NCBI GenBank assembly: GCA_902786265.1
Contig: CADACE010000002.1
Location: 1-64,000 of the forward strand
Length of the DNA stretch: 64,000 nt
Direction of reading: 5' to 3'
DNA from: an uncultured Chloroflexota bacterium
GTDB lineage: Bacteria > Chloroflexota > Anaerolineae > Anaerolineales > Anaerolineaceae
The position numbers were made by a program, and so were the translations under genes. The notes beneath the pieces were generated by a model. The model searched no databases. It saw only the letters and a list, made by a program, of their open reading frames with translations, and was not told the origin of the DNA. Every line of letters starts with the position of its first letter. Position 1 is the first letter of the stretch. This document shows positions 1-9,431 of this stretch, one piece after another.

Positions 1-675
1 GATCACCGACCGGTCATCGATCATTCCGTTCGGGTCCACCCAGCCCTTTTTGATCACCAGCTCGTCCAGCTCCGGATCATACTCCTTGGCTTCCGCCGGC
101 GCTTCCTTTTCCAGCTGGTAAGCCAGCGGCGGCTGCGGTACCGGTTCTCCCGCTGGGATCGGGATCGGCGGATAGATCCTGCCCGGGATGCTGATGTGAT
201 CCTTCGGGAGCAAAGCCAGTTCCTTATGGTATTCGATCGCGTCTTCGGCCTCTTCCTGTAATTGTGCATTAGTGAATTCTTCACCGTTCACATACGCGTC
301 ACGGAACCTGCGCCAGGTGTTGACAGAACGCAGCACGTCCACATACGCGTGATATTTCAATTGATCCATTTTGTCCGCGGTCGTTGTGTTGTTGGGATCC
401 GCGCTGATCTTTTTTTCGCAGTATCTGGTAATGTTGTTCAGGCGGATGTTCGCCGCTTTGGAGGCCTTGTCCATCAGCTCCAAAGCATATTCACGGATCT
501 CACGGTCGGCTTTGTCCATTTTGAACAGAGATTCTGCGTAGCCCATCAGAAGGGCGCCCGCCTTTTCCCATGCCTTCGCCGCTTTTTCCAGTCCCGGATC
601 TGCCAGCGTGAGGCTGAAGAATTTTTCCATCTTGTTGTAGAAGTCTTCTTCAGCCTGTTTGACGATATTCACCAT
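1..675 (-). CDS. Unknown protein, truncated by window edge, possible frame break at start
   Basis: An open frame of 225 codons runs off the left edge. I do not recognise the family. The readable part is charged and helical (for example FYNKMEKFFSL and ADREIREYALELMDKASK), then a proline-rich stretch (PPIPIP, PQPPL) and an acidic segment. No signal peptide or membrane segment is visible. The only in-frame ATG (complement of 673-675) has no ribosome binding site. A strong GGAGGT (complement of 721-726) stands before an ATG at complement 711-713, but that frame closes after 14 codons, while the long frame is open back through this point. Loss of one A (ATGAAGCGG to ATGAGCGG) would explain this, as would a short coupled leader peptide. 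The coding frame is fairly sure; the start and function are not. Confidence 0.55.
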   Translation of the reverse strand, partial: MVNIVKQAEEDFYNKMEKFFSLTLADPGLEKAAKAWEKAGALLMGYAESLFKMDKADREIREYALELMDKASKAANIRLNNITRYCEKKISADPNNTTTADKMDQLKYHAYVDVLRSVNTWRRFRDAYVNGEEFTNAQLQEEAEDAIEYHKELALLPKDHISIPGRIYPPIPIPAGEPVPQPPLAYQLEKEAPAEAKEYDPELDELVIKKGWVDPNGMIDDRSVI

Positions 676-734
676 CGGGAGATAATCGTGTTTTTCATAG
701 CTGTTCCGCTCATCGCCGTTACCTCCCTTCTATT

Positions 735-815
735 TAGTGTGCAGTGTGAAGTGTGAAGAGTGGAGTTTAGTTAATTCTTCTTGATCCTTGCTCCTCACTC
801 CTCGATCCTTATCTG
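735..815. repeat. Degenerate short-period repeat tract
   Basis: Upstream of the truncated first gene, units such as GTGCAGTGTGAAGTGTGAAGAGTG are followed by TCCTTGCTCCTCACTCCTCGATCCTT. This is low-complexity, partly self-similar DNA without coding potential. The rest of 760-1142 holds the palindrome at 917-974 and an AT-rich stretch before glgA. Confidence 0.5.
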
Positions 816-916
816 AAAAAGAGTTTACAGCAAAAGTTTAAAAAAGAAAACCGGCAATGTTGTCCGTTGACAAAACGCAAAAATTGTGGTAGCGATATAG
901 AACAGGCAATGAAAGC

Positions 917-974
917 GGTACAAAAGGGACAGGTCAAAGTGTACCGGTACACTTTGACCTGTCCCCTTTGTACC
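917..974. repeat. REP-like perfect-type palindrome
   Basis: Two 29-base arms meet without a loop at 945/946 (GTACC|GGTAC) and match at 28 of 29 positions. Each arm carries GGGACAGGTCAAAGTGTACC. The GGGACAG/CTGTCCC core recurs near 40973, 43477 and 44148. It is not followed by a T-run, so a REP or transposable-element remnant is more likely than a terminator. Confidence 0.75.
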
Positions 975-1142
975 TGCAGCAGATGCACAATTCATTATTT
1001 TAATCACATCATTTTTCTGATTATTTCCGGTATTTTTTTCAGTTATTTTTGAAATGTTGCAATTATAATAATTAATTGGATTAAAAGCATTCGGTGTTTG
1101 GGATGCAGCATCGCAAGCAGCAATTTATGAAAGGTTGATTAT

Positions 1143-2600
1143 ATGACAAAGCCCTCATTTAAAGTTTGTTTTGTTATTTCAGAGGCTGAACCATTGATCA
1201 AAGTCGGTGGTTTGGGAGATGTCGGAGGGACTCTTCCGGGGGCATTAACAGCCCTGCCACAGGAAATGACTGATGGAAGAGCGGTGGATGTACGTGTCGT
1301 CATCCCCTTCCACGATGTCCTGAAACAAAAACAAATTCCGACAAAATGGATTTGCAACTACAAAATACCCTATGAGAATGGATTGTTCCAGGATGTCTAT
1401 GTATCACAGGCAGAAGGCATGGAGGTTCCGATTTACCTGATTGACGGAGAACCGATCCGCAGTAAAGGTGTTTACAGCTCCAACCCTGTAGATGATGCCT
1501 ATAAATACATATTCTTCTCATCTGCCGCGGACGAATTATTCCGCCATATTGACTGGATCCCGGATGTGCTTCATGCACATGACTGGCACGCGGCTTCATC
1601 CGTGATGAAAATGAAACAAATGCGGGCATATGATCCGAAATTCCGCAATGTACGGATGCTTTACACGATCCATAACCTTCCGTATGCGGGCAAAAACAGC
1701 CCCGAGATCCTTGAAAAATACGGAATCCAGCAGGCTTTTGCTGAAGAAATTCCCGCCGGGATGCGCGGATGCCCGATGTCTCTGGGGCTTTCTGCCACAG
1801 ATATGATCTCAACCGTATCGGAAACTTACGCGAAAGAGATCCTGACTGACGAATTCGGCAACGGATACCAGTATTTCCTGCAAAATCACAGAGATAAAGT
1901 GACCGGCATCGTTAACGGCATTATCCCGGATCAATGGAACCCGGCAATTGACAAAGTCCTTTATCAGAATTTTGATGTAAACAGCCTTGAAAAGAAAGCT
2001 GAAAACAAGCGCATGCTTCAGGCAGAAGTCGGTCTTCCCCAGCGCGATGATATCCCGCTAATCATCATGATCGGACGTCTGGATTACCAGAAAGGCTTTG
2101 ACCTGGCATTTTCGGCACTTCGCAAAGTGCTGGGTAAGAACTGGCAGGCATTGATCCTCGGCAGCGGCAACCCAAGCATCCAGAATGACTGCCTGGCACT
2201 GGCAGCTTCCTATCCGAACCGGGTTCGCGCAGAGATCCGCTATGATGCCGCGTTCTCCCGTAAAATGTATGCCGGCGGTGATATGCTGCTGATGCCATCC
2301 CGTTACGAACCCTGCGGTATCGCGCAGATGATAGCCATGCTTTACGGCTGTATTCCGATCGCGCACTCCACAGGCGGCCTGAAGGATACCATCACGGATC
2401 CGAATGATAACAAAGATCAGTACACCGGCTTTTTATTCAATGAAGCAAATGCCGATGCCTGTGCGGAAGCGATCAGCCGCTCATTAGATGCCTATTCTGA
2501 CCGTGCACAATGGCAGACCCTCCAAAAGCGTTGTATGGTTCAGGACTTTACGTGGGAAAAATCCGCGAAAAAGTACTATGACCTTTATAAATCCTTGTAA
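1143..2600 (+). CDS. glgA: Glycogen/starch synthase (GT5)
   Basis: Transfers glucose from ADP- or UDP-glucose to the non-reducing end of an alpha-1,4-glucan, the elongation step of glycogen synthesis in the cytoplasm. At 485 aa it has the usual GlgA length. The N-terminal KVGGLGDV glucosyl-nucleotide loop (residues 20-27) is present, the C-terminal GT-B domain begins near GRLDYQKGFD (about residue 310), and RYEPCG near residue 387 holds the catalytic-site glutamate. The DAHDWHA segment near residue 140 is also typical. The start at 1143 leaves the conserved first beta strand intact and has a GAAAGG element just upstream. The amylomaltase gene follows after 26 bases, so the two are probably one glycogen/maltodextrin operon. 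Confidence 0.95.
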   Translation: MTKPSFKVCFVISEAEPLIKVGGLGDVGGTLPGALTALPQEMTDGRAVDVRVVIPFHDVLKQKQIPTKWICNYKIPYENGLFQDVYVSQAEGMEVPIYLIDGEPIRSKGVYSSNPVDDAYKYIFFSSAADELFRHIDWIPDVLHAHDWHAASSVMKMKQMRAYDPKFRNVRMLYTIHNLPYAGKNSPEILEKYGIQQAFAEEIPAGMRGCPMSLGLSATDMISTVSETYAKEILTDEFGNGYQYFLQNHRDKVTGIVNGIIPDQWNPAIDKVLYQNFDVNSLEKKAENKRMLQAEVGLPQRDDIPLIIMIGRLDYQKGFDLAFSALRKVLGKNWQALILGSGNPSIQNDCLALAASYPNRVRAEIRYDAAFSRKMYAGGDMLLMPSRYEPCGIAQMIAMLYGCIPIAHSTGGLKDTITDPNDNKDQYTGFLFNEANADACAEAISRSLDAYSDRAQWQTLQKRCMVQDFTWEKSAKKYYDLYKSL

Positions 2601-2626
2601 ACCGAATAAGCGACAGGATTCGAACT

Positions 2627-4168
2627 ATGAAACACATACGAACTTCCGGAATTATATTGCACCCAACCAGCTTCCCGGGTCCGGACGGGATCGGTGATTT
2701 GGGCCCGCAGGCTTATGCCTGGATCGACTTTTTGGAATCTTCCGGCTGTACCATCTGGCAGACACTGCCGTTAGGTCCGACCGGTTATGGAGATTCCCCT
2801 TACCAGTGTTTTTCAGCCAGTGCAGGAAATCCTTATCTGGTCAGCCCTACGCTGCTGCTTGACGAAGGCTATCTGAGCCCGGAAGACTTTTTTGATCGTC
2901 CGGCATTTCCGCTCCGTCAGGTTGATTTCGGCGCGGCGATTCCCTGGAAACTGAAGATCCTGCGCCGCGCTTACAACAATTTTGTTGAAAAGGGCGGACT
3001 CCTGACCGATGAATTTCAGGCTTTCTGTGATGAAAACAAACGCTGGCTGGACGATTACGCGATGTTCATGGCCCTCAAAGAAAGCAACGGCGGCGCTGCC
3101 TGGCAGTCCTGGCAGTCCGAATATAAAAAGCGCCAGCCGGAAGCTCTTGAAGCTTTTGCGGCAGAAAATTCCGGTGAGATCAACTTCCACAAATTTATGC
3201 AGTTCTGTTTCTTCAAACAGTGGAATAACCTGATGAATTATGCCCATGAAAAGGGTATCAAGATCATCGGCGATATTCCGATTTTTGTTTCGATGGACAG
3301 TTCTGATGTATGGAGCAACCCGGAACTCTTCTATCTTGATGATGAAGGCAATCCGACCGTGGTTGCCGGTGTTCCGCCGGATTATTTCTCCCCGACGGGG
3401 CAGCTGTGGGGCAACCCGCTGTACCGCTGGCCGAAGCATCAGGAGCTCGGTTTTTCCTGGTGGATGGACCGCATCCGCGCGACGCTCAAAGTGTGCGATT
3501 TGATTCGCTTAGACCACTTCCGCGGTTTTTCCGGATATTGGGAAGTTCCCGCCGGCAATCCTACCGCTGAATTCGGACGCTGGGTCGAATGTCCGGGTGA
3601 TGCCTTCCTGCAGAAGGTACAGGAAACCTTCGGCGACCTCCCGATCATTGCGGAAGACCTTGGTGAAATATCACAGGATGTCAGTGACCTTCGCCTGAAA
3701 TATGAACTGCCGGGTATGAAGATCCTGCAATTCTCCTTTGGCAGTGACGCGAGCGATCCTTTCCTGCCCTGCAATTACGAGAAGAATTTTGTTGCATATA
3801 CCGGAACACATGACAATGAAACAACCGCCGGATGGTTCGCAAACGCCGACCAGAAATCCCGCAATTTCGCGATGCGTTACCTGAATTCCAACGGCGAACA
3901 TTTTGCCTGGGACGCGATCCGCGGCGTATGGCAGTCTGTCGCTGTATATTCCATTGCTCCGCTCCAGGACTTTTTGGAACTCGGCAACGAAGCAAGAATG
4001 AACTTTCCGGGGCGAATGTTCGGAAACTGGGCCTTCCGTTATATCAATTCCGATTTAACTCCGGATCTTGCTTTCCGCATTCTGGATCTCAACCGGACAT
4101 ACAACCGTATTCCGGAAATCAGTGTCAAATCTTTTGTCCCTGTTGAAATTCACTACGAAAAACCGTAA
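2627..4168 (+). CDS. malQ: 4-alpha-glucanotransferase (amylomaltase, GH77)
   Basis: Disproportionates alpha-1,4-glucans by moving a glucan segment to another glucan or glucose, recycling short maltodextrins. The 513 aa length is normal for bacterial MalQ. It starts with the family opening (R/T)SGIILHPTSFPGPDGIGDLG and carries the GH77 catalytic blocks: RLDHFRGF near residue 292 (nucleophile Asp), IIAEDLG near 341 (acid/base Glu) and GTHDNETT near 393 (third acidic residue). No N-terminal extension is present. It sits 26 bases after glgA on the same strand, so it probably shares its transcript and balances glycogen synthesis and turnover. Confidence 0.95.
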   Translation: MKHIRTSGIILHPTSFPGPDGIGDLGPQAYAWIDFLESSGCTIWQTLPLGPTGYGDSPYQCFSASAGNPYLVSPTLLLDEGYLSPEDFFDRPAFPLRQVDFGAAIPWKLKILRRAYNNFVEKGGLLTDEFQAFCDENKRWLDDYAMFMALKESNGGAAWQSWQSEYKKRQPEALEAFAAENSGEINFHKFMQFCFFKQWNNLMNYAHEKGIKIIGDIPIFVSMDSSDVWSNPELFYLDDEGNPTVVAGVPPDYFSPTGQLWGNPLYRWPKHQELGFSWWMDRIRATLKVCDLIRLDHFRGFSGYWEVPAGNPTAEFGRWVECPGDAFLQKVQETFGDLPIIAEDLGEISQDVSDLRLKYELPGMKILQFSFGSDASDPFLPCNYEKNFVAYTGTHDNETTAGWFANADQKSRNFAMRYLNSNGEHFAWDAIRGVWQSVAVYSIAPLQDFLELGNEARMNFPGRMFGNWAFRYINSDLTPDLAFRILDLNRTYNRIPEISVKSFVPVEIHYEKP

Positions 4169-4207
4169 TTTTTGTTTTCGGATTTTGTGACAACAGGAAA
4201 CCGGACA

Positions 4208-4345
4208 TAACTGTTCAAGATCTATTTGGGGATGGTTCGCCCAAGGCTGCGGCCGGGGGCGGACTGTCCTCAAACGAACAAAAGGGAAAATGCCTTCCCG
4301 GAGCAGCCGCAATACGGCTCCGCACGGTGAGGACATTTCATGAAA
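4208..4345. repeat. Partial copy of intergenic repeat plus structured segment
   Basis: The left end, ATAACTGTTCAAGATCT, matches the reverse complement of the right end of the element at 39413-39518 (AGATCTGAACAGTTAT). Further in, TGTCCTC (about 4264) can pair with GAGGACA (about 4328), enclosing hairpins GGGAA/TTCCC and AGCCG/CGGCT. It lies in the 244-base gap before the hydratase gene. Confidence 0.45.
4262..4335 (+). promoter_or_regulatory. Possible three-way-junction leader RNA
   Basis: A closing helix TGTCCTC/GAGGACA surrounds hairpin GGGAAAATGCCTTCCC and hairpin GCAGCCGCAATACGGCTCC. It lies about 80 bases before the start of the aconitase-family gene. I matched it to no known riboswitch class. 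It may be only the fold of a mobile repeat. Confidence 0.3.
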
Positions 4346-4412
4346 TGGCCTTGTGGTTTTCGTACAGTTTACAACCGGACTATATAAAAATATTGAAAGA
4401 GGTAATTTAAAT

Positions 4413-6656
4413 ATGAAATTGATCGATCACGGCGTTATTTATTCCGGGGGGAAAATCCTCGACCGGATTCCTGCTGATATTAAAGACGCAAAGAATAAAA
4501 CAATGGCTTACAGAATCATGAAAAGCCACAGCAGTAAAACAGAGGATGGGACATTTCGGATCCGCTTTGATGCGATGGTTTCACATGACATTACCTACGT
4601 CGGCATCATTCAAACCGCCCGCGGCAGCGGGATGAAAAAATTTCCGCTGCCCTACGCGCTTACCAATTGCCACAACAGCCTGTGCGCGATCGGTGGGACG
4701 ATCAATGAGGACGATCATCTTTTCGGACTTTCTGCCGCGAAGAAATACGGCGGGATATTTGTGCCTGCCCATCAGGCAGTGATCCATCAGTATGCCCGTG
4801 AAATGCTCAGCGGCTGCGGAAAAATGATCCTTGGATCGGACAGCCATACCCGTTACGGCTGCTTCGGAACAATGGGATTCGGCGAGGGCGGCCCCGAACT
4901 GGTCAAACAGCTGCTCAATAATACCTATGACCTGAAAGACCCGCAGGTGATCCTTGTTTACCTCACCGGTTCTCCAAGGAAAGGCATCGGACCGCATGAC
5001 GTGGCTCTGGCATTGATCCGTGAGGTTTTCAAAAGCGGATTTGTGAAAAACAAGATCCTTGAATTTGCGGGCCCCGGCGTCGCAGAATTGCCGATGGATT
5101 TCCGTACCGGTATTGATGTTATGACGACCGAAACAGCCTGCCTTTCTTCCATCTGGCTTACTGATAAAGTAACCGAAGGATTTTTCATGAATCACGGAAG
5201 AAAAGATGCATACAAAAAGCTGGAGCCGGAAGACGGCGCTTATTATGACGGAGCGATCGAAATCGACCTTTCGCAAATTGAATCGATGATCGCTTTGCCG
5301 TTCCACCCTTCCAATGCTTATACGATCCATGAATTTTTGGAAAACGCGGATGAATTGCTCGCGGCTGTGGAAGCGGATACCGTAAAACAGTTCGGCAGCA
5401 AAGTCAAACCGAATCTCCGCAGCAAATTCCGTGACGGCGCGTTTTACGCGGACCAGGGCGTAATCGCGGGATGTTCCGGCGGTATGTTTGACAACATCTG
5501 CATCGCTGCCGATATCCTTGAAAACGGTTCCATCGGAAGCGGGCACTTTGGCCTGAGTGTTTACCCATCCAGCACACCGATCCAAAAAGCTCTGCTGGAA
5601 AACGGTGTTTCCGCACGGCTGCTTGCCGACGGTGCGATCATGCGCTCCGCCTTCTGCGGTCCGTGTTTTGGCGCCGGGGATGTTCCCGCGAACAATGAAT
5701 TCTCGATCCGTCATACGACCCGCAACTTCCCGAACCGGGAAGGATCGAAACCCGACCAGGGACAGATTTCCTTCGTCGCGCTGATGGATGCACGTTCCAT
5801 TGCGGCGACAGCCGCTAACGGCGGAAAACTGACAGCTGCCACTGATATCGAATATAAAACAACACCTCTTGCTTATACCTTCTCAAAAGAAATGTATGAG
5901 AAACGGATCTACAACGGCTATCAAAAAGCCGACCCGGCAGAAGAACTTCATTTCGGCCCCAACATCACGGACTGGCCGAAATTCAACCCGCTGGCAGAAA
6001 ATATGCTGCTCAAACTTGCCGCGGTCATTCACGATCCGGTGACAACAACGGATGAGCTGATCCCATCCGGAGAAACATCATCATACCGTTCCAACCCGCT
6101 GAAGCTTTCGGAATTCGCGCTTTCCCGCCGCGTCCCGGAATATGTCGGACGCAGCAAAGCGATCATGAAAGATGAGGAAGAACGGAGAAACGGAAAATCC
6201 ATGCCGGAGCTTGAAAAAGTTCTGGAAAAATGCGGCATGGATAAAGCTGTACTTGATAATACCGAATACGGTTCCGCGATATTTGCGGAAAAACCGGGAG
6301 ACGGTTCCGCGCGGGAACAGGCTGCTTCCTGCCAGCGTGTTCTCGGAGGAAGGGCTAACATTGTGCGTGAATACGCAACCAAACGTTACCGTTCCAACTG
6401 CATTAACTGGGGAATTCTCCCCTTCACAATTTCCGCTGACACACCGTTTGATTATGAACCCGGTGATTATGTTTTCGTCCCGGGCATCCGCAAGGCAATA
6501 GAAAGCGGTCAAACCGCTATCCCTGCCGCGGTTGTCAGTGAAGATAAAGTAACGCAGATAACACTGAACTGTGAAAACCTCAGTGAGAAAGAAAAACAAA
6601 TTATCCTCGACGGCTGTCTGATGAATTATTACGCGGCCGCAATGAAAAAGGATTGA
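4413..6656 (+). CDS. Aconitase-family hydratase
   Basis: Probably isomerises citrate to isocitrate through a [4Fe-4S] cluster. The 747 aa protein resembles the less-studied YbhJ-type branch rather than AcnA or AcnB. The substrate motif GSDSHTRYG is near residue 145. Candidate cluster cysteines are in AGCSGG (about residue 354) and FCGPCFG (about 414). The swivel-domain signature GSAREQAA is near residue 632 and is followed by NWGILPF. A longer frame exists upstream, but ATG 4413 follows AGAGGT at proper spacing and gives the natural N-terminus. Isocitrate dehydrogenase starts 5 bases after the stop, which supports an aconitase role; no citrate synthase is in the window. Another hydroxy-acid dehydratase activity cannot be excluded. 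Confidence 0.8.
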   Translation: MKLIDHGVIYSGGKILDRIPADIKDAKNKTMAYRIMKSHSSKTEDGTFRIRFDAMVSHDITYVGIIQTARGSGMKKFPLPYALTNCHNSLCAIGGTINEDDHLFGLSAAKKYGGIFVPAHQAVIHQYAREMLSGCGKMILGSDSHTRYGCFGTMGFGEGGPELVKQLLNNTYDLKDPQVILVYLTGSPRKGIGPHDVALALIREVFKSGFVKNKILEFAGPGVAELPMDFRTGIDVMTTETACLSSIWLTDKVTEGFFMNHGRKDAYKKLEPEDGAYYDGAIEIDLSQIESMIALPFHPSNAYTIHEFLENADELLAAVEADTVKQFGSKVKPNLRSKFRDGAFYADQGVIAGCSGGMFDNICIAADILENGSIGSGHFGLSVYPSSTPIQKALLENGVSARLLADGAIMRSAFCGPCFGAGDVPANNEFSIRHTTRNFPNREGSKPDQGQISFVALMDARSIAATAANGGKLTAATDIEYKTTPLAYTFSKEMYEKRIYNGYQKADPAEELHFGPNITDWPKFNPLAENMLLKLAAVIHDPVTTTDELIPSGETSSYRSNPLKLSEFALSRRVPEYVGRSKAIMKDEEERRNGKSMPELEKVLEKCGMDKAVLDNTEYGSAIFAEKPGDGSAREQAASCQRVLGGRANIVREYATKRYRSNCINWGILPFTISADTPFDYEPGDYVFVPGIRKAIESGQTAIPAAVVSEDKVTQITLNCENLSEKEKQIILDGCLMNYYAAAMKKD

Positions 6657-6661
6657 ACTTT

Positions 6662-7867
6662 ATGGATAAAATCAAAATGAATACTCCGTTGGTAGAAATC
6701 GACGGAGATGAAATGACCCGCATAATCTGGAAGCAGATCAAACAGATCCTGCTCGAGCCTTTTGTTGAACTGAATACGGAATATTATGACCTTGGCCTGA
6801 CAAACCGTGATCAGACAGATGATCAGGTAACGATCGATGCCGCAAACGCGATCAAAAAATACGGTGTCGGAGTAAAATGCGCTACCATCACACCAAACGC
6901 GCAGCGCATGGAAGAATATCACCTGAAAAAGATGTGGAAGAGCCCGAACGGCACCATCCGCGCGATATTGGACGGTACTGTATTCCGAAGCCCGATCGTT
7001 ATTGACAAAATCAAACCGGTGGTAAAAAACTGGGAAAAACCGATCACGATTGCCCGTCATGCATATGGAGATGTATATCGGGGTGTTGAAATGCGCATTG
7101 AAGGCGAAGGCAAAGCGGAGCTTCTTTTCACCGCAAAAGACGGAACGACGCAGCGCGCGCTGATCTATGACTTTGAAGGCCCCGGCGTTCTGCAGGGTAT
7201 GCACAACAAAGACCGCTCCATTGAGTCATTTGCCCATTCCTGTTTCCAATACGCCCTGAGCGCCAAACAGGACCTGTGGTTTTCCACAAAAGATACGATA
7301 TCAAAAACATATGACGGCGAATTCAAAGCCATATTTGAACGTATCTATAATGAAAAATACAAAGAAGCATTTGAAAAAGCAGGCATCACATATTTTTATA
7401 CGCTGATCGACGACGCGGTTGCCCGTGTGATCCGTTCAAAGGGCGGGTTTATCTGGGCCTGCAAGAATTATGACGGTGATGTGATGAGCGATATGATCTC
7501 CACTGCTTTTGGTTCACTGGCGATGATGACTTCTGTCCTTGTGAGCCCTGACGGCAATTATGAGTATGAAGCAGCCCACGGCACGGTTACACGTCATTAT
7601 TACCGTTATTTGAAGGGGGAAGAGACTTCCACAAATCCGGTTGCCACGATTTTTGCCTGGACGGGAGCATTGAAGAAAAACGGGGAAAAAGATCAAAATC
7701 AGGACCTGATCCGATTCAGTGAAAAATTGGAAAAGGCCGTGATCACTACGCTCGAAAACGGGTACTGCACAAAGGATCTCTCCGCTCTTTATGAAGGAAT
7801 TGAACCGACCGCTCTTACAACGGCTGCTTTTCTTGAAAAAGTGCGCGAAACAGTTGATGCCATGTAA
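6662..7867 (+). CDS. icd: Isocitrate dehydrogenase (NADP+), eukaryote-like type
   Basis: Oxidatively decarboxylates isocitrate to 2-oxoglutarate with NADP+. The 401 aa protein belongs to the homodimeric group shared by eukaryotes and some bacteria. The opening [10 protein letters not shown], the substrate loop [20 protein letters not shown] (about residues 94-113) and the C-terminal block [11 protein letters not shown] fit this. ATG 6662 is chosen over the in-frame TTG three codons earlier because AAAAAGG stands just upstream. It is 5 bases from the hydratase stop, so the two are probably co-translated, supplying 2-oxoglutarate for glutamate synthesis. Confidence 0.93.
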   Translation: MDKIKMNTPLVEIDGDEMTRIIWKQIKQILLEPFVELNTEYYDLGLTNRDQTDDQVTIDAANAIKKYGVGVKCATITPNAQRMEEYHLKKMWKSPNGTIRAILDGTVFRSPIVIDKIKPVVKNWEKPITIARHAYGDVYRGVEMRIEGEGKAELLFTAKDGTTQRALIYDFEGPGVLQGMHNKDRSIESFAHSCFQYALSAKQDLWFSTKDTISKTYDGEFKAIFERIYNEKYKEAFEKAGITYFYTLIDDAVARVIRSKGGFIWACKNYDGDVMSDMISTAFGSLAMMTSVLVSPDGNYEYEAAHGTVTRHYYRYLKGEETSTNPVATIFAWTGALKKNGEKDQNQDLIRFSEKLEKAVITTLENGYCTKDLSALYEGIEPTALTTAAFLEKVRETVDAM

Positions 7868-7891
7868 TCAGCATTTGTCGATGGAGGCTTG

Positions 7892-8995
7892 ATGGAATTT
7901 AAACTTCCTGTCTATGATGCGCCTGATTTTACTCAGGATGAGCTTGCCTTTGCTCCGGATGTCACAACCGCAGCCGTACAGGCTGACGGAGTGGCTCCGG
8001 AACAGTTCCATGGTACTTCCATGTACCCGGAATATTTCAAAATCAACGGGCAGTGGAAACTGATTGAAGACAGCAGAATGGATTGCTGCGTCGTTCTTCG
8101 GGATAACGGCAAAATTGAAGCCGTAGAGTTCCGTAATCTCAAAAAAGGCGACCGTGTGATCCTCGGACGGACCGAAAACGGAACCGACGGGATCTACCTT
8201 CACAACAACGGTTTTCATGAACAGTATATTCCCGGCGACAGCTTCCAGTTTCGAACCGGACGCTCCCGGGAAACACCGTTCTCACAGGATTATGACACGC
8301 TTTATAACCTGCTGATGTATGAACGGGAAAACCATGGCAATGTTTTATGGGTCATGGGACCGGCCTGTGCTTTTGACGCCGATGCAAGGGCCTCCATGCG
8401 CTACCTGATCGAAAAAGGCTTTGTGCAGGGTCTGATGGCAGGGAACGCGTTAGCCACACATGATCTGGAAGCAGGGCTTTTCGGGACCGCACTCGGACAG
8501 AATATTTATTCACAAAAGCCGCAGCATAACGGTCATTACAACCATATCGAGATCATAAACCGAGTCCGCAGAGAAGGCTCAATCGAAAAATTCATCGATA
8601 CCTATCGCATCGAAGACGGCATTATGGAGAGTATTGTTCACAATAACATCTCGTATGTCTTAGCCGGCTCGATCCGTGATGACGGACCTCTTCCGGAAGT
8701 TTGTTCTGATGTATACGAGGCTCAGGACAAAATGCGTGACCTGGTCCGGAAAGCGACCACGGTCATTTGCCTTGCCACACAGCTGCACACGATCGCTGCA
8801 TGCAACATGACGCCCTGTTACCGCGTCGCTGACGGGATCGTCCGGCCTTTGTTCATTTATACTGTCGATATTTCTGAGTTTGCCATCAACAAACTTGTCG
8901 ACCGCGGCAGCCTGACCGCAACAGGTATCGTCACCAATGCGCAGGACTTTGTTGTCCTGGTCGCAAAGGGTATACAGAAAAAGATTGAACAGTAA
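7892..8995 (+). CDS. Ornithine cyclodeaminase, archaeal/AgrE-type (TIGR00300 family)
   Basis: Likely converts ornithine to proline and ammonia with bound NAD+. This is the family of the methanogen enzyme and of the C-terminal part of cyanobacterial AgrE/ArgZ, unrelated in sequence to classical mu-crystallin-type cyclodeaminases. Diagnostic blocks are AGNALATHDLE, the strongly conserved AGSIRDDGPLP and LATQLHTIAACNM in the second half, with a late DRGSLTATGIVTN. The 367 aa protein lacks the arginine dihydrolase domain of AgrE, so it is a stand-alone form. ATG 7892 follows GGAGG. It lies 24 bases after icd, consistent with a glutamate-ornithine-proline theme. Confidence 0.8.
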   Translation: MEFKLPVYDAPDFTQDELAFAPDVTTAAVQADGVAPEQFHGTSMYPEYFKINGQWKLIEDSRMDCCVVLRDNGKIEAVEFRNLKKGDRVILGRTENGTDGIYLHNNGFHEQYIPGDSFQFRTGRSRETPFSQDYDTLYNLLMYERENHGNVLWVMGPACAFDADARASMRYLIEKGFVQGLMAGNALATHDLEAGLFGTALGQNIYSQKPQHNGHYNHIEIINRVRREGSIEKFIDTYRIEDGIMESIVHNNISYVLAGSIRDDGPLPEVCSDVYEAQDKMRDLVRKATTVICLATQLHTIAACNMTPCYRVADGIVRPLFIYTVDISEFAINKLVDRGSLTATGIVTNAQDFVVLVAKGIQKKIEQ

Positions 8996-9005
8996 AGGAG
9001 GCGGC

Positions 9006-9275
9006 ATGAAATACAAAGAATATGTAACAATGCTTTTTCAATCGATCAAACAAAAAGACCTGCCGAATTCCGTAAAATTCATATTGGGGTTAGGTATTGC
9101 CTATATCATTCTCCCCATGGATTTTATTCCTGACCTCGGTCTTCCGGTAGGGCTCGTGGATGATACGATCATCGCTGCCGTATTGATCGGGCTGGGAGGA
9201 CGGATCATTTATAACAAGGTAAAAAACCAGGACCCGGAACAAAAGGTTGATGACGATAACGTCATCGATCTTTAG
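9006..9275 (+). CDS. DUF1232 (YkvA-like) small membrane protein
   Basis: An 89 aa protein with the DUF1232 signature: a hydrophobic stretch ending in YIILPMDFIPDLGLPVGLVDD, then a second hydrophobic segment (AAVLIGLGGRIIY) and an acidic tail. The function of this family is not settled. ATG 9006 follows an ideal AAAGGAGG; the longer frame that starts inside the previous gene is unlikely. It begins 10 bases after the cyclodeaminase stop and is probably the last gene of that transcript, before the hairpin at 9339-9377. Confidence 0.8.
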   Translation: MKYKEYVTMLFQSIKQKDLPNSVKFILGLGIAYIILPMDFIPDLGLPVGLVDDTIIAAVLIGLGGRIIYNKVKNQDPEQKVDDDNVIDL

Positions 9276-9338
9276 GAAACGCAGGCAGTCGGAAAATAAG
9301 GAATTTCCGGCCATATCTGCCGGTAAGGAAAACTTTCT

Positions 9339-9377
9339 CAGGTATCAGGAAAGAAACAGTTTTTTTCCTGATACCTG
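9339..9377. terminator. Palindromic hairpin after DUF1232 gene
   Basis: Arms CAGGTATCAGGAAA and TTTCCTGATACCTG are complementary over 14 bases, with a T-rich loop. GTATCAGG/CCTGATAC also forms the hairpin at 52216-52254, so it may be a repeated terminator-like palindrome. A second small inverted repeat, CCGG/CCGG, precedes it at 9308-9322. Confidence 0.6.
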
Positions 9378-9431
9378 CCATTTGTAAGAATAATAAATCG
9401 ATTCAGGAAAAACAGATTAAAATATTCTGCT

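Noticed and set aside
262..756. 164-codon plus-strand ORF
   Set aside because: It is the antisense of the truncated minus-strand gene; its composition and lack of a ribosome binding site argue against coding.
4581..5714. Long minus-strand ORF inside the hydratase gene
   Set aside because: A shadow of the strongly conserved aconitase-family frame.
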